From: Caprella mutica
Taxonomy: Eukaryota; Arthropoda; Malacostraca; Amphipoda; Caprellidae
DNA: 64,000 bases
Assembly: GCA_947561585.1 (NCBI GenBank)
Contig: CANNZV010001608.1
Coordinates: 124,001-188,000 of the forward strand
Direction: 5' to 3'
Shown: in pieces, positions 60,895-64,000 of the stretch
Layout of the letters: each line of letters begins with the position of its first letter
Numbering within the stretch: the first letter of the stretch is position 1
The notes under the pieces: model-generated
Database searches by the model: none
The model's input: only the letters and a program-made list of their open reading frames with translations
What the model was told of the DNA's origin: nothing
Position numbers and translations under genes: made by a program

Positions 60895-61225
60895 ATGTTG
60901 GTCGTTTTTAGACCATACCACAGCTGTGGTTTGGATCAAACATCATGAATTTATAATGTAATTTTATCTACATGCATGTACTTTATCTTACCTACATCTA
61001 TCATCATTCTAACTACAGCTGAATGTTTATTTTACCTACATAGATGCAATTCAAACCACAGCTGTGGTTAAACATTACCTACATGCTTATTAATTAAACT
61101 ACAACTGGTTGTCTATTTTACCAACATGAATGCAATTCAAACCTCATGTAAAAGAATATTTAACTGATAAACTAATCCTTCAAACTACAGTCGCTAAGCA
61201 ATTTTACCTACATGCATTGTATTTT
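60895..61225. repeat. Degenerate ~41-bp repeat with a CCACAGCTGTGG palindrome
   Basis: TTTTACCTACATGCATG-like blocks occur near 60963, 60990, 61031, 61073, 61115 and 61203, each followed by an AAACTACAGCTG or AACCACAGCTGTGGTT block. ACCACAGCTGTGGT (palindrome) is intact at about 60918 and 61060. Confidence 0.7.
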
Positions 61226-61825
61226 AGTTACTTGGATAATGTTTAATTTAGCTACACTAAATTACAAAATACTGTAGTAATCAAATTCATAAGATCATAT
61301 ACATATAATACAGCATGAAGATTAACTAATAAATATAGAGTGATAATACTTCTGTTAAGTTAGTTAAAATAGATACAATATAAATAATTAAATTGGATAT
61401 TTAGCAAATCTTTCCATATTTATCAAATCATTGTAATAAAACTCAAAATTAATGAATTATATTTTATTTAAATAACAATTTCAGAAACACACATTACTTG
61501 GTAAACATTAGTAAGAAGAAAATTATAATAGTTTCTCAGAAGCTAGAAAAATTGAAGAAATTACCAATTTATGTATTATTAAACATGAATAAAATATTCA
61601 AGAAATATAACAATTCTATTAACTCATTTAATAGATTACTAAAATCATGAACTGAATTGTTCACAGCTAGCTATTTCTCAAAGCGACTCACAAAATCAAT
61701 GACGCATGGAGCTTTCATATCTTAACATTGAAAGAATATCGTACAATGATGTTCACAGTAAAGTAAAAACATGTTTCAGCAATCCTTGCAATATTGCAAA
61801 TTCAAAACTTGGAATAGTTTAAAAA
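61226..61825. other. AT-rich stretch, nothing recognised
   Basis: No supported feature was found here. Confidence 0.4.
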
Positions 61826-61831
61826 GCTACA

Positions 61832-61936
61832 TCAATCGCTTTCAAAAAGTGTTGGCACCCAAAACATAATGTCATCAGAGGAAAAATAATATTGATCAAC
61901 TTCAGAAGACTTTGAAGATGGGTGGCTGGAATGAGA
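61832..61936 (-). CDS. Possible terminal exon of an unknown gene
   Basis: After a pyrimidine-rich acceptor-like TTCCTTCTTAG, 34 codons follow, starting SHSSHPSSKSSEVDQYYF and containing DDIMFWVPTLFESD before TGA. The composition (serine-rich, then acidic-aromatic) is less random than nearby frames. A non-coding exon-like segment bounded by TTTTTTGCAG and GAG|GTAAGT lies at about 62092-62180. There is no homology to support it, so treat it as a guess. Confidence 0.2.
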   Translation of the reverse strand, partial: SHSSHPSSKSSEVDQYYFSSDDIMFWVPTLFESD

Positions 61937-64000
61937 CTAAGAAGGAAGATTACTTCTCTAGCCAAGCTGTTCTCTTCAATAGTTAGCCATATTACTGAAA
62001 AGAAAATTACAAAGCATCAATTAATGAAGATCTTCCCATTCATAGTTAGCTAGAAGTCAAATAAATAGGTAAAACTTACAGAAACTTACCTCTAAAAGTT
62101 AACACCAATATCAGCAGTTGTGGGCCTCAATCTCTTGTTGTTGTGATGATGTTAGTCTTCATTAGAATGTCTCTGGTGTCTGCAAAAAATATGGAATTAG
62201 GAAATTGTTGAGAACAGTTAGTACAATTGAGAGATTAAGGCTAATTACTGACTAGCTTGTAGCAATGATTAGCAAAAAAAAAAAATTCACAGTGAATATA
62301 ATGATAATTGACTTAATTGTTAAAATAATCATCCGCAAGAGATATAAACAGTCTTAGATTAGGTAACAGCAAGAACATGTTTCCTTTATCCAATGGACTT
62401 CTCTAAATTAGAATTAAATATAGTAGATTTGAAAGCAGAGAATGAATATAATTGAATGAGAAAAATATTCAATTAGCTATCACGCAGCTATTGATGACAA
62501 CATAGAATTAAATGTAAAGAAGTAGTACTAGCTACTGAATTTCCATCACTTTGTTGCTACTGGTACCAAAAATTCATATCATATTACTCTGAAAAAGAGC
62601 GATATGAGAGTCATGTATCTATAAAAAGTTAAAATTCTATAGAAGCAGTGGGAGATTCTGAAATTTAGGTTGATTTCAGAGAGCATTTCAGTCCCAATTA
62701 ATTAAATTGTTACCAAGAGCCAGAAAGTAACTATCTCAAATCAAATCTGCTGAATATTAATTTTTTAAATATTTTCTGTGCAAAAAATACTTATTTTCTT
62801 CAATTTAAATTTATTTTGCTGAAAACAGAATGCAAAATAGAGAATTCTAGAACAATTTACCAGTTTCAGTAGTCTGGTGTTTAAATTAAAATATTTGATA
62901 GTAAAGAATACACTATTTAAAAATCTATTTGGCATACAGGTTACAGTTGAATGTAATAAATGCACTGGATTTTAAAAATCCCATTAACTGATCATCATAT
63001 ATCAAAGTCCATAGAAACTGATCTCAAAAAAATCTATTTTGATTATTGTTCTCAACTTCTCATTGAAATAAAAGTAAAAGAAACCTAAGAATAATTTTCA
63101 CAGAAAAGGATAAAAAATATTCCATATTCTGCAGACTGCCAAAAGAACAATCAAGTCATCAGAGATAATTATGAAATTTAGAAGATAATTATTAGTCTGT
63201 AAGTGGTGCACAGAACTAGGTACTCTAACTTTCCAAAAAAAAAATCTTGAAAAAAGACAGCAAACAAATTAATTCAATTGGCTAGTCTTCCATGCACTAG
63301 ATAACTGACTAACATTATTGATTTAGCAATTTTCCCTCACAATATTAAAGACAAAATAGTGATATATAAAGAATATTAATTTATGAGAAAAGAAAAAACA
63401 ACCAAGTTTACCATCAAATACAATCTGGGAGAACTGGTGAAAAAATTGGAGAGTTCATGGACCACATAATTTTACTTGGACATCAGTTTGTATTTCAACA
63501 TTATCTGTGCAAACAGTTATTGATTTCTTCTCTTATATACATGTATTTTTCTTAGAAAAGAAGGAAAACATAGAGGATTTCTTGGAAAGCACTTTACCAG
63601 TTTCTGCAATCTGGCCAGGGCAGAGAGTCAGAAATTAGGAGTGACACTGTGGCAGACAGTCTGACAGAGACTTCAAAAAGCTTACACCAATATATTATAT
63701 TGTAATTAGGATTATATTACATATAAGCACCCTAGAGGTAGAGGCTAGAGCAAACTAAAGATTATAGTCAGCCGCCTACCTAAAGGCTATGCTGCAAGGT
63801 ATTGGAGATTCTGCCTTGGACCTTTTCCAATTATAAATATGTAGGCTGATTTTCTATTTTTCAGAAAGAATTGATCACAGAAAACTATACTAGCCTATTT
63901 TATGTTCTGATATATATAGCTATTACTATAAATTTAAGCACTGGACAGAGCTGAAATTAAATTAAGGTTACTACCAAATTACACACCTACCTTCTTTGAT
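61937..64000. other. Right end of window, no recognised genes
   Basis: Blocks such as TTTACCAGTTTC-AGT-CTGG (62857 and 63590) and GTCATCAGAGRTAATT-like sequence (61873 and 63158) recur loosely, suggesting a diverged duplication. A GC-richer patch lies at 63600-63840. No coding gene is supported. Confidence 0.35.

Overview
The window is AT-rich animal nuclear DNA, probably from an arthropod. The reasons are a many-exon lysosomal-type gene with GT-AG introns, non-LTR retrotransposon and Penelope-like relics, Tc1/mariner, hAT and piggyBac-type DNA elements, abundant minisatellites, and no operon-like gene packing. The species cannot be named from sequence alone. A run of Ns at 51326-51349 lies in a tandem array and marks an assembly gap.

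One protein-coding gene can be reconstructed completely. It is a 20-exon gene on the minus strand (start codon 43699-43701, stop codon 20472-20474) for alpha-N-acetylglucosaminidase (NAGLU, GH89). The coding exons sum to 2481 nt (826 residues plus stop), every junction keeps frame, and both expected catalytic glutamates are present (about residues 323 and 450). It carries an extra charged segment of roughly 70-80 residues in exon 15.

The most unusual feature is that three exon-intron junctions of this gene have been amplified into minisatellites whose repeat unit straddles the splice site. They are the exon 4 acceptor (57-bp unit, about 11 copies), the exon 12 donor (33-bp unit, about 19 copies) and the exon 18 donor (22-bp unit, about 16 copies). 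Each unit carries exon sequence plus a copy of the splice site, so each intron shows a ladder of decoy or alternative splice sites.

The second unusual feature is a set of elements bounded by inverted arrays of about 15-bp tandem repeats, each copy with its own 15-bp motif. The clearest (41916-42421) sits inside the 57-bp minisatellite and is flanked by a 9-bp target duplication, as expected for a Mutator-like element. A core sequence inside it recurs at two other loci. Another array-bounded element spans about 20865-23610 in intron 19. It hosts a hAT-type element with a perfect 8-bp target duplication, which in turn contains a dead Tc1/mariner transposase.

Layout: 1-8.4 kb is AT-rich DNA with a 15-bp array at the left edge. 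Retroelement relics lie at 8.4-16.3 kb (two LINE fragments, one Penelope-like) with a 57-bp array at 10.7-11.1 kb. 16.3-20.2 kb has nothing recognisable. 20.2-43.7 kb is the NAGLU gene with transposons in its introns. 43.7-48.7 kb is the 5' flank with a 40-bp satellite and an 18-bp array. 48.7-50.6 kb is a complete but decayed Tc1-like element with long inverted ends. 50.6-60.9 kb holds a piggyBac-type MITE and more 15-bp arrays. 60.9-64 kb holds a palindromic minisatellite and a doubtful terminal exon.
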